The translations under genes were made by a program, and so were the position numbers. From Eupeodes corollae (taxonomy: Eukaryota > Arthropoda > Insecta > Diptera > Syrphidae): a DNA stretch of 64,000 nucleotides. Each line of letters begins with the position of its first letter. Position 1 is the stretch's first letter. Positions 43,304 through 55,689 of this stretch are shown in pieces. The notes beneath the pieces were generated by a model. The model was not told the origin of the DNA. It did not search any database and was given only the letters and a program-made list of their open reading frames with translations. The DNA lies in assembly GCF_945859685.1 (NCBI RefSeq), contig NC_079148.1, forward strand, positions 90,897,007 to 90,961,006, written 5' to 3'.

Positions 43304-44732
43304 TTACTATATTCTGGCAGACAGTTTCTCCTAAAAGCTGTAATTCAAAACTTCTGACTAACTGCAAACAGAAGAAAAAGAAGAAGAATTTAAAGAACAG
43401 ATATGTTAAGAAGTAACTTAAAATACACACAGAAAAAAAAATAATTAATAACTTATGTAATTATGACTGACATAAGATATTTTTAAAAGTTTTATAAAGC
43501 CTTAATTATAGCCACGCGTTGTTCACAAAAAAATATTCCAAAGCAACTTCAAAGTCACAAGATTTATTAGAATTATGTTTACTATTGTCCTTTATTTACA
43601 TAAATTTTAATTTATTCTAACAATTTAACTTAATTTTATTGGAATGTATACAGACAGATGAAATCGGAATAAGAGGAAATTTTTTGTCTGGTTTTAACAA
43701 AATATAGTTCACTAAAATATTAGGTATGCTTCCTAACCGTTTAAACACACTTTGAAGAGTGATCTGATAAACTTTGCTGGACAGTGAAGGTATGCAGATA
43801 TATACATATGATATTTAATTCCAGCTCCCACAAAGATTTATTAATACAAAATAAAAAAACATTTCAATAAAATCACATCTCGAAATGGATCTTCTTCAAA
43901 AATATTTGTATGAGATCAACTTGTTTGGGTGCCCAACGCATTCACTTGACCTTCCAAAATAAAGAGAAGCTTCAAGAATTTGGTGTATGGGTAGACATTA
44001 GGTATAAACAATTAAAAAGTCAATGATGCTTTAGATGCTTAACCTGAGAGTCTCCGAAGCAATTAAAAACTCAATTGATTTTGCTTACGCATTGCCGCCG
44101 CATATAACTCGCATCACACAGTGGATTGTTTGTTAATTTTTAAAATGCCAACAAATATTTCTCAAGCAAATTTACCGAAATAAATGAATTGAAATTTGGT
44201 TAACTGAGTGATTCGGTGCTTTTGGAAAATTATTTATATTAGAATTAAACCATCATATTACTAAATATAAAGTAATTTCGTTATTATATTTTTAGCTAAA
44301 ACCACAAAATCTTTTAGAAGTAAAATAAAATATTTCATATTTTGAAAAATTAAATTTCTCCATATTGTTAACATTAGTATTTTGATTACTTTATTGTATT
44401 AAGGACTTTAATGCTAAATACTTGCAATTGTAATTGAAATTTGTAATTAAAATTACTCGGTAACTTCATTTTGAATACATATTATGTAATTTTCATGCAT
44501 TTAATTAATAATTCAATTACAATCAAATCTACCAGTAAGACAATAGCATTTCACTAGCAACGTGTTTCTGATTTTTCTGTTGCAACTTTAGAAATTTAAT
44601 TAAATTTAAATAATATAAATCTATAAGCAAAACATCTCTCAATTTTTGAAAAATAAGATCAGCGCCATCTTTTAATTTTATGAACTATGACTTAACAACA
44701 AAAAATGGTTAACAAATTGAAAACATTTTTTT

Positions 44733-46540
44733 ATGAGCCCGAAAACGAAAAAGTTATTTGACGCATCATATTCACGTTTGCCAATTTGGTCGCTTACGAT
44801 CATTCCATTGTTATTCCATTTGAAATGCAAGCCTAAAGTAGTTTTCATTTGTAAAACCGCTACATGGAATGCAAACGGTCTTATACAGCATTTATCCGAA
44901 TTAAAAATCTTTTTAGATCTAGAACATATCGATATTTGCCTGGTGCCTGAAACTCATTTCTCCAATGGGCAAACTTTAGATAATGTAATAGAAAACTATT
45001 CATGTTACCACGCTCCACATCCAGCTGACAAGGCAAGAGGTGGATCGGCGATTCTTATAAAAGAAAGCTTAAAACATTATGAAGGAACCAAGTTTACTAG
45101 TGAAAATATGCAATTAACAACTATTAGTATTGGTATGAAAAAGAGAGAGAGTTTAAGATAGCAGCTATATACTGCCCACCAAGGCGCTCCCCGACAGAAG
45201 ATGACTATACAGATCTATTTAATCTTCTTGGGCATAACTTTCTTGTTGGTGGACACTTCAATTCTATCACTAAGTGAATCGGAAGTACTAGAAAAAAGTA
45301 ATTCAAAGCTTGTAAATAAGAAAAAAAACTAGAATGATTTTAGAGAAAGGCTTTTAAGTTTTATAAATTTAAGATCTCCCATGGATAAAATCGAGCAAAT
45401 TGACCATGAAGTGGAACAATTTATTGCTGGTGTGCAACAGGCCGCTAAAGAAAGTACTCCAACATTTTCTAACAGAAGACAAAATGAAATGAAATATCCT
45501 TTAGAGATAAGAGAGTTTATAATAGAGAGAAGAAGAGCTCGAAGAAAATGGCAAAATACTAGATTTCCAGATAATAAAACAACGTTTAATAAGCAACAAT
45601 CTTAAAAAACAAATTCAAAAATAATTCACTCAGAACATTCCTAAGGAATTTATCGACTGATGATTTAACCAATTTTTCGCTATGGAAAGCAGCCAAGCGG
45701 AAAATTGCTGAAGTAATTGTCATACCAAAGCAAGGTTAGCCACCTACAGAAGTGACGGCTTACAGACCAATATCGCTTATACCAATTATGGCAAAAGTTT
45801 TTGAAAAACTGCTTCTGAAGAGACTTAACAAAATCATAGAAGAAAGAAAGTTAATCCCAAACCATCGGTTTGGTAATGGCTACTTTTGCAGATGATACCG
45901 CAATTTTGGTACTCGACAAATGTGTCTCTAAGGCAGTAGTAAAACTACAAAATGTCATCGACACAGTGAGAGGTTGGACCGAAAAATGGCGTATCAAACT
46001 CAATTAAACAAAATCTTCACATATAAACTTTACAAATAAAAATATTCTAATATTCATTAATAATCAATAATAATGGCCAAATACCTTGGAATAACTTTGG
46101 ATGCAAAGCTAAAGTGGAAAGAGCACATCAAAAAGAAAAGCGAAGAACTAAACTTGAAAAATAAAAAAATGTACTGGTTACTTGGTAACAACTCTGATTT
46201 ATCAATCCAAAACAAAATAATGCTGTATAATCAAGTACTTAAGACTGTTTGGACCTATGGAATCCAATTATGGGGCAGTACAAAGAAAACAATTACCGAA
46301 ATCATCCAAATATTCTAAAACAAATTCCTTCGTGGAATAGTTAATGCACCTTGGTAGATACAAAATACCGATCTACATCGTGACTTACAAATAGAAATAG
46401 TTACAGAAGTTGTTAAAAAATACGCTGTATCGCACAACCAGAGACTGCAAAGTCATACTAATTCTGAAATGGAGTGAATTTAAGAACCCTTATGGTCTAA
46501 AAAAAACATGAGAAAGTATTAAAAGTTTTAACTTCCCCCA
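44733..46540 (+). pseudogene. Jockey-clade LINE relic, copy in unit 1
   Basis: Endonuclease start CKTATWNANGLIQHLSELK and DICLVPETHFS, KARGGSAILIKESL (44850-45090). After a frameshift at about 45150, IAAIYCPPRRSPTEDD and VGGHFNSI, where the catalytic GGDFN Asp is His. Linker IIERRRARRKWQNTRFPDN (about 45530). RT pieces: AYRPISLIPIMAKVFEKLLL (about 45760), then, after a deletion, ATFADDTAILV (about 45890), KYLGITLDAKLKWKEHI (46076-46120) and WTYGIQLWGSTKK (about 46250). Motifs A and B are missing. The protein plan is that of Drosophila jockey. The 3' end is interrupted by the hAT insertion at 46544. Confidence 0.9.
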
Positions 46541-46543
46541 AAG

Positions 46544-46710
46544 TAGCGTTGCCATCCGTCCGGGTTTTCCCGGACATGTACTCTTTTTAACCTATGCGGG
46601 GAACGTCCGGGATAGTTTTTGCTGATTGTCCGGGATTTCCCTTTTTTATCACTAAAAAAAGTTTTTTTAATATTCTTTATGTATTTCCTATTCTAAAACT
46701 CAATCGCGGC
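46544..46710 (+). mobile_element. hAT left end, truncated by the duplication boundary
   Basis: TAGCGTTGCCATCCGTCCGG starts at 46544 after CCCCAAAG (46536-46543), identical to 49951 onward, but is cut at 46710 where unit 2 begins. This shows that the hAT insertion predates the duplication. Confidence 0.85.
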
Positions 46711-46712
46711 AG

Positions 46713-49700
46713 ACTATATTCTGGCAGACAGTTTCTCCTAAAAGCTGTAATTCAAAACTTCTGACTAACTGCAAACAGAAGAAAAAGAAGAAGAATTTAA
46801 AGAACAGATATGTTAAGAAGTAACTTAAAATACACACAGAAAAAAAAATAATTAATAACTTATGTAATTATGACTGACATAAGATATTTTTAAAAGTTTT
46901 ATAAAGCCTTAATTATAGCCACGCGTTGTTCACAAAAAAATATTCCAAAGCAACTTCAAAGTCACAAGATTTATTAGAATTATGTTTACTATTGTCCTTT
47001 ATTTACATAAATTTTAATTTATTCTAACAATTTAACTTAATTTTATTGGAATGTATACAGACAGATGAAATCGGAATAAGAGGAAATTTTTTGTCTGGTT
47101 TTAACAAAATATAGTTCACTAAAATATTAGGTATGCTTCCTAACCGTTTAAACACACTTTGAAGAGTGATCTGATAAACTTTGCTGGACAGTGAAGGTAT
47201 GCAGATATATACATATGATATTTAATTCCAGCTCCCACAAAGATTTATTAATACAAAATAAAAAAACATTTCAATAAAATCACATCTCGAAATGGATCTT
47301 CTTCAAAAATATTTGTATGAGATCAACTTGTTTGGGTGCCCAACGCATTCACTTGACCTTCCAAAATAAAGAGAAGCTTCAAGAATTTGGTGTATAGGTA
47401 GACATTAGGTATAAACAATTAAAAAGTCAATGATGCTTTAGATGCTTAACCTGAGAGTCTCCGAAGCAATTAAAAACTCAATTGATTTTGCTTACGCATT
47501 GCCGCCGCATATAACTCGCATCACACAGTGGATTGTTTGTTAATTTTTAAAATGCCAACAAATATTTCTCAAGCAAATTTACCGAAATAAATGAATTGAA
47601 ATTTGGTTAACTGAGTGATTCGGTGCTTTTGGAAAATTATTTATATTAGAATTAAACCATCATATTACTAAATATAAAGTAATTTCGTTATTATATTTTT
47701 AGCTAAAACCACAAAATCTTTTAGAAGTAAAATAAAATATTTCATATTTTGAAAAATTAAATTTCTCCATATTGTTAACATTAGTATTTTGATTACTTTA
47801 TTGTATTAAGGACTTTAATGCTAAATACTTGCAATTGTAATTGAAATTTGTAATTAAAATTACTCGGTAACTTCATTTTGAATACATATTATGTAATTTT
47901 CATGCATTTAATTAATAATTCAATTACAATCAAATCTACCAGTAAGACAATAGCATTTCACTAGCAACGTGTTTCTGATTTTTCTGTTGCAACTTTAGAA
48001 ATTTAATTAAATTTAAATAATATAAATCTATAAGCAAAACATCTCTCAATTTTTGAAAAATAAGATCAGCGCCATCTTTTAATTTTATGAACTATGACTT
48101 AACAACAAAAAATGGTTAACAAATTGAAAACATTTTTTTATGAGCCCGAAAACGAAAAAGTTATTTGACGCATCATATTCACGTTTGCCAATTTGGTCGC
48201 TTACGATCATTCCATTGTTATTCCATTTGAAATGCAAGCCTAAAGTAGTTTTCATTTGTAAAACCGCTACATGGAATGCAAACGGTCTTATACAGCATTT
48301 ATCCGAATTAAAAATCTTTTTAGATCTAGAACATATCGATATTTGCCTGGTGCCTGAAACTCATTTCTCCAATGGGCAAACTTTAGATAATGTAATAGAA
48401 AACTATTCATGTTACCACGCTCCACATCCAGCTGACAAGGCAAGAGGTGGATCGGCGATTCTTATAAAAGAAAGCTTAAAACATTATGAAGGAACCAAGT
48501 TTACTAGTGAAAATATGCAATTAACAACTATTAGTATTGGTATGAAAAAGAGAGAGAGTTTAAGATAGCAGCTATATACTGCCCACCAAGGCGCTCCCCG
48601 ACAGAAGATGACTATACAGATCTATTTAATCTTCTTGGGCATAACTTTCTTGTTGGTGGACACTTCAATTCTATCACTAAGTGAATCGGAAGTACTAGAA
48701 AAAAGTAATTCAAAGCTTGTAAATAAGAAAAAAAACTAGAATGATTTTAGAGAAAGGCTTTTAAGTTTTATAAATTTAAGATCTCCCATGGATAAAATCG
48801 AGCAAATTGACCATGAAGTGGAACAATTTATTGCTGGTGTGCAACAGGCCGCTAAAGAAAGTACTCCAACATTTTCTAACAGAAGACAAAATGAAATGAA
48901 ATATCCTTTAGAGATAAGAGAGTTTATAATAGAGAGAAGAAGAGCTCGAAGAAAATGGCAAAATACTAGATTTCCAGATAATAAAACAACGTTTAATAAG
49001 CAACAATCTTAAAAAACAAATTCAAAAATAATTCACTCAGAACATTCCTAAGGAATTTATCGACTGATGATTTAACCAATTTTTCGCTATGGAAAGCAGC
49101 CAAGCGGAAAATTGCTGAAGTAATTGTCATACCAAAGCAAGGTTAGCCACCTACAGAAGTGACGGCTTACAGACCAATATCGCTTATACCAATTATGGCA
49201 AAAGTTTTTGAAAAACTGCTTCTGAAGAGACTTAACAAAATCATAGAAGAAAGAAAGTTAATCCCAAACCATCGGTTTGGTAATGGCTACTTTTGCAGAT
49301 GATACCGCAATTTTGGTACTCGACAAATGTGTCTCTAAGGCAGTAGTAAAACTACAAAATGTCATCGACACAGTGAGAGGTTGGACCGAAAAATGGCGTA
49401 TCAAACTCAATTAAACAAAATCTTCACATATAAACTTTACAAATAAAAATATTCTAATATTCATTAATAATCAATAATAATGGCCAAATACCTTGGAATA
49501 ACTTTGGATGCAAAGCTAAAGTGGAAAGAGCACATCAAAAAGAAAAGCGAAGAACTAAACTTGAAAAATAAAAAAATGTACTGGTTACTTGGTAACAACT
49601 CTGATTTATCAATCCAAAACAAAATAATGCTGTATAATCAAGTACTTAAGACTGTTTGGACCTATGGAATCCAATTATGGGGCAGTACAAAGAAAACAAT

Positions 49701-50117
49701 TACCGAAATCATCCAAATATTCTAAAACAAATTCCTTCGTGGAATAGTTAATGCACCTTGGTAGATACAAAATACCGATCTACATCGTGACTTACAAATA
49801 GAAATAGTTACAGAAGTTGTTAAAAAATACGCTGTATCGCACAACCAGAGACTGCAAAGTCATACTAATTCTGAAATGGAGTGAATTTAAGAACCCTTAT
49901 GGTCTAAAAAAAACATGAGAAAGTATTAAAAGTTTTAACTTCCCCCAAAGTAGCGTTGCCATCCGTCCGGGTTTTCCCGGACATGTACTCTTTTTAACCT
50001 ATGCGGGGAACGTCCGGGATAGTTTTTGCTGATTGTCCGGGATTTCCCTTTTTTATCACTAAAAAAAGTTTTTTTAATATTCTTTATGTATTTCCTATTC
50101 TAAAACTCAATCGCGGC
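46713..50117 (+). repeat. 3.4-kb tandem duplication, unit 2
   Basis: Near-perfect copy of 43306-46710 (offset 3407). Its right end, CTCAATCGCGGC at 50117, continues into the rest of the hAT element, so unit 2 is the arrangement continuous with the original locus on the right. Confidence 0.97.
48140..49947 (+). pseudogene. Jockey-clade LINE relic, copy in unit 2
   Basis: Same broken frames as the copy at 44733-46540, shifted by 3407 bp (endonuclease part at 48140-48568, linker at 48788-49012, RT C-terminal part at 49480-49725). All frameshifts, the GGHFN substitution and the RT deletion are shared, so the LINE was already dead when duplicated. Confidence 0.9.
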
Positions 50118-51239
50118 TAATAAGATTAAAGAAATAAACATAACCAATCATTTAGAAAGAGAAATTCCAAACGAACAGAATTTTATTGAACAGAATTTAC
50201 ACAAACAGAATTTTTTGGCTGTCAAATGTCAATGTCATCTTTTTCAGTTGGTGGATTGGATTTACATCTGTATGTTTTTGTTTTTAATTTAATTTTGTGG
50301 GCGTAAAGAAGACAAATATTTTATTATAAAAGAGTGTTAAAGGTAAAAGATAAAAGTTTGCGAGAGTTGTGGTTTAAATTATATAATTATGCTTTTAGCT
50401 GCTCACAATGCCAAGACAAAAATGTACTTTCATTGAAGATTTGAGTTTAAAGTTTACTTCTTTTAAAAAAAGGAAAATACCACTGGGATGTGTGCTGCTC
50501 TATTTGAAATTTTAGAATTTCAATTGCAAATATAAGTAGAAGAAACATTGAAGATACATATCGTTAAGTTCGAAAAACATTCCAAAAATGTACGAGCGTC
50601 AACATCGTCAGCAGCGTTGAATTTGTTTGTTGTAAGGCGATCGGCAGCTGACCAAAAACATTTAAAGGCAGCAGAGGCAACAATTGCATACCACAATGTT
50701 TTCATCACCAATCGTTAAATTCACTCGATTGCACCATGAAATTAAATCAAAAGATATAGGTACTTCGACTCAAACATTTGCAAGCAACTGTCCTGTACCC
50801 GAACTAAGGCTACAGCGATAATCACCAACGTTATTGTCCCTTTTTTTGTATCACAGGTACCAAGTGATTTAAAAAAATTGCTTTTATAAGTGTTCAAACA
50901 GATGCTATTAGCTATTAAGCCTTGAAAATGTTCCCTGTTTTAAAAAGATATTACGGTTTTAAAAATTGTGGCACTAAAAGCAAGATTCTGAATCTTGTTG
51001 ATATGAAATTTGATGACAAATGTACCTACATAATATGTAACTAGATATGTAACTATTTATAAATTAATTTATTGTTATTATTTAAAAATAACTGAAGTAC
51101 CTAAATAAAATATTTCAAAAAAAGTAATTAGCCTGTGTGTCCTCGTTTTGTAGTCTTTTTTGGACTCTAATTTGTCCGGAAAAGTCCGGGATTGCAAATC
51201 TCGCTGCCTAGTTTCATCAAAATTCTTCTGGCAACCCTA
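49951..51239 (+). mobile_element. hAT element with 8-bp target duplication
   Basis: Left end TAGCGTTGCCATCC at 49951; right end, on the minus strand, TAGGGTTGCCAGAAG from 51239. Both are flanked by the 8-bp direct repeat CCCCAAAG (49943-49950 and 51240-51247), the hallmark target size of hAT. Subterminal TCCGGG/CCCGGA motifs occur at both ends (GTCCGGGTTTTCCCGGAC near 49976; GTCCGGAAAAGTCCGGGA near 51176). Inside, MPRQKCTFIEDLSLKF from 50408 and AAEATIAYHNV near 50670 look like a decayed N-terminal transposase. The rest of the transposase is gone, so the element is non-autonomous. Confidence 0.88.
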
Positions 51240-51499
51240 CCCCAAAGTGATTGTACAAAGTTAAGAAAGAAAAATCTCAAGTCGATCCTTCAAGATTGGT
51301 CCTGATGAAGAATTGGTTTTAGTGGTTAAGATTAAGAGTCCCACACTACTTGGTGTCGAATACTGCCAAGTGTCTTTTGAAGATTTCCTCCTGCCAAAAA
51401 AAAAATTTAAACGGTACACAAATGTATTTAATCGAATGCACCCCATAAAAAATGCACGATCATTGAATGCACACGCTGAATGCATTCATTTCACAATTT

Positions 51500-51760
51500 A
51501 CTGACAGATGGCTTAACATCTCAAAATCATCACATGTCAGAATTTTGGGAAAAGTTCTTTTATCATAAAAACGGTTTAAATGAATATTGTTTTTGAAATT
51601 TAGATAAGTTCGTTAATAACTTGATGTTACTTCCTCACAGCTCAGCTGCTGCTAAATGGACATATTTGTTATTAATTAAATTAAAACTCTTAATTTTGAT
51701 ACCATTAATAATATAATGCTGGCCAAAGAGCTTCAAGACGATAAAATAAACAAAATTTTT
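51500..51760 (+). pseudogene. hAT C-terminal dimerisation-domain relic
   Basis: Plus-strand shifted frames read FWEKFFYHKNGLNEYCF, then LDKFVNNLMLLPHSSAAAK and IISKMLAKELQDDKI. LPHSSAAAER...LAKE is the core of the hAT dimerisation domain. It lies outside the TIR-bounded hAT element ending at 51239, so it belongs to a second, older hAT copy into which, or next to which, other elements landed. Confidence 0.7.
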
Positions 51761-51849
51761 TTAAGCGATAATATTCGATCTCCTGACATAATGTTAACAT
51801 ATTGTGATCTTAAAAAAAAGAGCATGCTACCCACAGATGCGGCCTGGTT

Positions 51850-52480
51850 TGAAGATTTTTTTGTTTTGTAAAAAAAGTTGTCAGTTGAACTATTCTTACA
51901 TATTTAAAAATTACCAACAATATTTTAAATACGATGAAATAGTTTGATTTCAAAATCTATTTTTGTTAACGACATTTTTTAGTCAAAAACCGATTTTAGT
52001 AGCGTTTGAGTAATATTTTTTGCAGAGTTAATTTTTTTATGAAATAAATGACTTTTGGATTCTTATAAAAAAATTTCGGAATGCAGGAAACAAAATTTTT
52101 AAAAGAAATTAGTTTGAAGCCAATATTTTTTTAATTTTTGAAAAGATATTTTTCGAAAGTAAATTTTTACCAACTTTCAGTAATTTTTTAAATAATTTTA
52201 TATAATTTTAAAAATTTGATTTTTCTTAAAATTGTACCATATGTCAAAACTTTATTCTTCGTTGCATGCAATTATTTCAGAGATATAACCATTTTTTGTT
52301 CAATTTTGGGAATATTTTGAGACTTAAGATAAATCGTACTACAAAAATGGTTTCCCAGGGGACCATATGGAAAAATAAAAACCCAAATTTTATCACAAAC
52401 ACGTTTTTTACTACGTTATCCTACAACCAGGTTTGTGTTTTGGGTTTATATTCAGCTGGGTTTCCAAACGGAGAGTAAAA
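51850..52480 (+). repeat. Foldback-family debris, part 4
   Basis: Contains AAAAAAGTTGTCAGTTGAA (51878), TAGTTTGATTTCAAAATC (51941), AGTTTGAAGCCAATATTTTT (52110), TTTTTACCAACTTTCAGTAA (52165) and CTTCGTTGCATGCAATTATTT (52257). These are pieces of the arms at 27775-28545 and 60390-61080. No terminal repeat is visible. Confidence 0.65.
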
Positions 52481-52484
52481 TGAA

Positions 52485-52818
52485 ATCAAAATCTTGATTG
52501 AAAATCGAGTTAAATTGTTTTTATTGTTCTATCGCTCCATAGATTTCGTAACTTTAAATAATTTTCGAAATCACTTCAAGTAAAATTAAAGCAACTAATA
52601 TAATGTGTATCACATCAGTCATTAAACAATATCGTTGATTGTCATAATTTATAAAATTTCTTATCTTTTTAAATAGTTCTAAAATTGTCTGCTTTTAAAT
52701 TAATAAATATTCTTATAAAATATTTGTGTCAGATAGCTGCCAAAATTGTGGTTCTTAGCAATAAGCATTTTCCAAATATTGGTTGAGAAAGACTCTGGTT
52801 TCGAAGTACGTACATATG
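52485..52818. other. AT-rich spacer
   Basis: No gene recognised; only AT-rich sequence before the Tc1 element. Confidence 0.4.
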
Positions 52819-52820
52819 TA

Positions 52821-54228
52821 CAATTACTCTAAAAATTGGGCGTACACCAGGGAAAAAAATGTTTTGCTGTTTTAAATTATTAAAATGTTATGTTTTAGAA
52901 ATTTTGATTTCAATTTTCTTTTATTTAATACTTTATGTTAAATAAACAAGTCGAAAAAACAACAAAAGCAATAAACAAAAAATAATAAAAATTAAAAAAA
53001 AATAAACAAGTCTTCAAATGCATGCCACAAAATTAGGCGTACACTTGGAATTCAAAACATACAAAAATGTAAATTAGTGGTCAAATTAAAATTTTAATAT
53101 TTTGTAGGGCCAACTTTAGCCATAATGAAAGTTTATGGTCGCCGCAGTATTTATTCAACAATTTTGTAGTAAAAGGCGGGGATATAATATTTTCCCAAAA
53201 TTCCGTGATCTTCGCTTTCAATTAACTTTTGTCATGGTTGAATTGCAATTCTGCAACCTTCCCTTTATTTTGTCCCACAAATGATCGATTGGATTGAGGT
53301 CCGAAAGTCGTCTATGAAGAACGTCCAAAATTTGCCACTTGTCTATTATTGTGTCAATAAATTCAAAAGTTCCCATTCCCACATGCCACCATAACATTTC
53401 CTCCCCCATGTTTAACAGTGGCAAGCAAATTCTCTTTCTTGAACTGAGTAACTCGTCCGAGAACAAAACATCGTTCTAGAAACTTTGGGATTTGTTGAGG
53501 AGCTCAACACGTTTACGCTTATTAATTTTGGAAAAAAGAGTTTTTTTCCGAGCAACCGTTAAATTATTCTTCCGAAGAATCGTTAAACATTTAATAAGTG
53601 TCGCCATTTCGGCTGCAAAGTTTAGTACACTCGTTTTGAGGTTTGCCTCGAATTTTCTTAAAATTATTCGTTCATCTTGCTGAGAAAAGATTTTTTCGTC
53701 CTTTTTCAGGTTTGTTTAGGGTCGTACCTTCACATCAATATTTGTTAAGTATTGTTTGGATCGTTGAATGTCTCGGCCGACGATTTCACCAATTTTACTA
53801 AAAAGATTTATTGTTTAAATGTAGTTTTAGTCTTGTAGCAACGTCGGTTTCTTTTCTTTTCTCTGCCTTTTCACACAAAAAATGAGGAAGTGAATATTGA
53901 AACGAAAATTATTTCTGCGAGGAACAATGGCTTCAAATTCAATTTAAAAACAAGTAAATATAGCTTATAGCAGTGCATTTTTTAAGAAGTCATAAATGCA
54001 AAGTTTAGGCTTAATTTTGTGCGATGAAATGTTAAAATAATGAAATTTTCTTTTTAATAATAAATTTAGTTTAGTGTTTACGTTATGTCTTTTTATGTAT
54101 TCGTAAGAGAAAAAAATTATATAAAACATAAATTAAAAAGAATTTTCCAAAAACATTGCATCTTAAATTTGAGAAGTAACAAATGACTAACTTTCAATTG
54201 AGTGGACGCTCAATTTTGGGAGCCACTG
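52821..54228 (-). mobile_element. Tc1-like transposon with TIRs
   Basis: 1408 bp between TA dinucleotides (52819-52820 and 54229-54230). Left end CAATTACTCTAAAAATTGGG and right end, on the minus strand, CAGTGGCTCCCAAAATTGAG form imperfect inverted repeats that continue as CGTACACC and CGTCCACTC. A transposase pseudogene lies on the minus strand. Confidence 0.85.
53218..53790 (-). pseudogene. Tc1-like transposase pseudogene
   Basis: Minus-strand pieces: RKNNLTVARKKTLFSKINKR (about 53540-53600, the linker of the DNA-binding part), VLFSDE (first Asp, about 53465), WWHVGMGTFEFID-IIDKW (about 53340-53400) and LSDLNPIDHLWDKIKGRL (third acidic region, about 53240-53300, normally SPDLNPIENLW with Glu where this copy has Asp). 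The segment with the second Asp is deleted between IDKWQILDVL and HRRLSDL. Stops at 53480 and elsewhere disable it. Confidence 0.8.
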
Positions 54229-54234
54229 TACATA

Positions 54235-54660
54235 TAGTTTCTATATGTGTCTGTAAAGTTTTTGAAAGAACGTTGTTTTTGGAATAAAGAAGACGTTTAT
54301 GTGTGTGTTGAAAAATTGTTTAAAATGGTTTATTTTAATTTAAGAAAAACTTTTGCTATATTTAAACAATTTTTCTTGTCGAATTCAAGTCACACCAACT
54401 TAATCTGGTCGAATTCAAATCACTTGAACATCGCAAATATCGAAATGTAGAACACGAAAATTCATAGATGTTTGATAAACTCTAAGTTGTTACTAAGGAA
54501 GTCCAGGGTTAAGGCTATTTATAAATAAATGTAAACCTAAGTATAGGACCAAGCTTAAGGCTTATTAAAACAGCCAAATGTCATATTTGACTTTTGTCTG
54601 TGAATCTAAAACCTGAAAAATTAAATGATATCAAATAAATTTTACGTAAACTTGCTGTCC
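54235..54660. other. Short unassigned spacer
   Basis: A 67-codon plus frame at 54247-54450 has no family resemblance. No other signal. Confidence 0.35.
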
Positions 54661-54667
54661 AGAAAAA

Positions 54668-55132
54668 TGTCGATTAATACCGCAATTGAAGAAGATATGG
54701 ATTTCTTTGAGGAGTTTTAGTTATTTGGTGATCTGCAAAATATGCCACCAAGAAAAAAAATATATAAACCGTGGTTCAATCCATTTGACAAGGATTTCTA
54801 CGAAAGATATCGTTTGAATAAAGATACGGTCACATTTATTATAAATTTATTTAATATTGGAGAACTACCGAGTAAGAGAGTTTCTAACAGTTTCCAAGTT
54901 TTAACAGCATTAAGATTTTTCGGTAGAAATATCCATCAGAGTGATATATGTAGGTGAGAACAAATCTGAAGCAGTATATAACTGTATACATAAATCCCTT
55001 ATTTTTATTTATGCTGATCTTCAAGGTATTTCACATCCAACGGTTAGCAGAATGATCACCAAAATTGTAAGAGTACTGGCACAACAGTTACCAAACTTTG
55101 TGAAATTTCCATCAACAAGTCAGGAACTTTAG
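54668..55132 (+). pseudogene. PIF/Harbinger transposase N-terminal relic
   Basis: From ATG at 54668 (MSINTAIEEDMDFFEEF, then a stop), MPPRKKIYKPWFNPF, FYERYRLNKDTVTFIINLF and VLTALRFFGRNIHQSD (54742-54957). In a second frame come ADLQGISHPTVSRMITKIVR and LPNFVKFP (about 55010-55115). This order (F-x-x-x-Y-R-x-x-K-x-T...LRFxA...G-x-S-x-x-T-V-S-R) matches HARBI1-type transposases. The catalytic DDE part is absent downstream. Its presence makes a PIF/Harbinger source for TAA-duplicating repeats of this window conceivable. Confidence 0.75.
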
Positions 55133-55133
55133 A

Positions 55134-55505
55134 AGACAAAATCATTTTTTTCGGAACGCTGTTTTTTGGCAATCGCCTAATTTTGTACATCGGAGTATGA
55201 TCGTTGGGAACATCAAGGGGCTTTTCTTTTATAGATACCGAATAGCGGTCTTCGTCTGTGGGGCCTGGTTCATTTTCTATAGGCAACACACTTTCATCTA
55301 GAAATTCGATCTCGCGAGCCTCCGTGTTGCTGTCTATCAAATTTGAGTCCTCCTTAAAATCTTCATTTATCATATCTCGCTAATAAATTCTCCTCGGGTA
55401 GTTCCGGAACTTCAAGTAGATTCCCAGTGGCTTTCAGAGCCCTCTTTACTCCAGCATTGATTCTTCTCGCAGCAACTATCATCTGATGCCACTGCTCCTT
55501 TCATT
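55134..55505 (-). pseudogene. Unrecognised coding-like region opposite the Harbinger relic
   Basis: Minus-strand frames: VAARRINAGVKRALKATGNL then EVPELPEENLLARYDK (about 55375-55490), and after a frameshift MINEDFKEDSNLIDSNTEAR through PKNSVPKKMILSS (55373-55134). It is acidic, with no family I can name. Some PIF/Harbinger elements carry a second, DNA-binding protein gene beside the transposase; the convergent layout would fit that, but it is only an inference. Confidence 0.35.
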
Positions 55506-55689
55506 TTTGTAATGGTCTTTAATAGCCAGATGTCAATATTGGACCAAGATAGTTTCTTTTTCATTAGGTATCATCTTAATATTATTTTTCAAACTATGGA
55601 TCAAGAAACCACGACTTTAGTAATTCTCTATGAACACGCCCAATTCGTTTTGATTTTTCTTTTTTCTCTTTCAAATTCATTTTTTTTAG

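Larger units (their letters stand above)
43306..46710 (+). repeat. 3.4-kb tandem duplication, unit 1
   Basis: Starts ACTATATTCTGGCAG and ends CTCAATCGCGGC. The whole unit recurs with a constant offset of 3407 bp at 46713-50117. The one difference I found is G at 43989 versus A at 47396. Two bases (AG, 46711-46712) at the junction are unmatched. The unit holds about 1.4 kb of AT-rich DNA, a dead Jockey-clade LINE and the first 167 bp of a hAT element. Confidence 0.97.
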
